Shown here: piece by piece, positions 63,465 to 64,000 of the stretch
Position numbering within the stretch: the first letter of the stretch is position 1
How the letters are laid out: the number at the start of each line of letters is the position of its first letter
From: Terriglobales bacterium
GTDB taxonomy: Bacteria > Acidobacteriota > Terriglobia > Terriglobales > Acidobacteriaceae
Direction of reading: 5' to 3'
Length of the DNA: 64,000 nucleotides
NCBI GenBank assembly: GCA_025934735.1
Contig: JAICWP010000008.1
Location: forward strand, 186,001-250,000
Translations under genes and position numbers: made by a program
Notes under the pieces: model-generated
The model's database searches: none
What the model was told of the DNA's origin: nothing
Seen by the model: the letters and a program-made list of their open reading frames with translations, nothing else

Positions 63465-64000
63465 ATGATGAATGTATTTTGGCTGCAAAAAACAGAAGCA
63501 GACGTACCAAAAGACGACGACTGGCTTTGTACAAATGAGGTGCTCCGTCTCAGGGACATGCGTTTTGCCAAGCGGCGCGCCGACTGGCGCCTGGGGCGTT
63601 GGACTGCAAAATGCGCAGTGGCCGCCTACCTGCGCCGGTCCAGCGGAGCCGATTTTCTTAGCGGCATTGAAATACGGCCGGCTCTCTCGGGTGCTCCCGA
63701 AGTCTTTCTTGCGGGCCAACCGGCCACGGTTGCAATTTCGCTGAGCCATAGCTCTGGTAAGGCGATGGCTGCGGTCGTTCCTTCGGGCATCGCACTGGGT
63801 TGTGATCTGGAAACTATTGAACCCCGCAGTGACACATTCCTTGCGGATTACTTCACCCCTGAAGAACAGTTTTTGGTGGCGTGTGCGCCCGTCCCGGACC
63901 GGCCCGCGCTTGTGGCTCTGCTCTGGAGCGCCAAGGAGAGCGCCCTCAAAGCTCTGCACCAGGGACTGCGCCTCGATACGCGGTCTGTGCTCGTCAATAG
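63465..64000 (+). CDS. Sfp-type 4'-phosphopantetheinyl transferase (partial, cut by window end)
   Basis: 178 codons are visible, with no stop before the window end. It begins MMNVFWLQKTEADV (the second ATG, at 63468, is equally possible). Family motifs are clear: SLSHSSGKAMAAVV; GCDLETIEPR, where Asp and Glu bind magnesium; and WSAKESALKALHQG (WxxKEaxxK). It moves phosphopantetheine from CoA to carrier proteins. It lies 34 bases after the carboxylase stop, so it is almost certainly the partner of the megasynthase carriers. Confidence 0.93.
   Translation, partial: MMNVFWLQKTEADVPKDDDWLCTNEVLRLRDMRFAKRRADWRLGRWTAKCAVAAYLRRSSGADFLSGIEIRPALSGAPEVFLAGQPATVAISLSHSSGKAMAAVVPSGIALGCDLETIEPRSDTFLADYFTPEEQFLVACAPVPDRPALVALLWSAKESALKALHQGLRLDTRSVLVN

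Overview
The window reads as chromosomal DNA of a GC-rich acidobacterium. The strongest lineage hints are a very long Oar-like TonB-dependent receptor, a VWFA-related protein of the acidobacterial type immediately after it, a BlaI/M56 regulatory pair, and CehA-type and creatininase-type secreted hydrolases. This assignment rests on gene families, not on a ribosomal marker. I saw no rRNA, tRNA, CRISPR array, insertion sequence or phage gene.

Layout. 1-2.6 kb (minus): a type III polyketide synthase, an FAD-dependent reductase and a partial exported protein, preceded by a small gene. 2.7-4.8 kb: a BlaI repressor and M56 protease pair. Two almost identical promoter/operator modules lie here, one before blaI and one pointing at the small gene and the type III PKS genes. 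4.9-7.1 kb: a TPR protein and a class III aminotransferase. 7.4-13 kb: the TonB receptor and the VWFA protein. 13.3-25.6 kb: mixed genes (radical SAM, creatininase, sugar-binding-like protein, TatA, small secreted and zinc-ribbon proteins, a propeller/amidohydrolase, a CocE-type esterase/peptidase, an amino acid permease and a 53-residue membrane peptide). 25.7-30.8 kb: two small overlapping genes, a Crp/Fnr regulator, an amino-acid-dehydrogenase-like enzyme with an apparent CTG start, an aldo/keto reductase and NagA. 30.9-35.2 kb: a complete TolC-HlyD-MFS efflux operon.

The most striking part is 36-64 kb, which looks like a lipid-building island. It holds a GMC oxidoreductase, a wax ester synthase/acyltransferase (WS/DGAT), bifunctional AdhE, a STAS protein, a membrane Fe-S quinone oxidoreductase with EtfB and EtfA, and an acyl-CoA dehydrogenase. 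These are followed by a 2825-residue megasynthase (KS-AT-KS-ACPx3-KR-DH), a 1857-residue single-chain acyl-CoA carboxylase of eukaryote-like layout, and the start of a Sfp-type phosphopantetheinyl transferase cut by the window end. All three carrier domains have threonine where the phosphopantetheine serine is expected.

How the genes may work together (inference): the carboxylase makes malonyl-CoA, the AT (malonyl-type HAFH motif) loads it, and the transferase activates the carriers. The acyl-CoA dehydrogenase, Etf and Fe-S protein exchange electrons between acyl-CoA and the quinone pool. AdhE and WS/DGAT could make alcohols and wax-type esters. Palindromes of the type GTGA-N6-TCAC occur in intergenic regions around the WS/DGAT, adhE and etf genes, which suggests shared control by a Crp/Fnr-type regulator encoded elsewhere.
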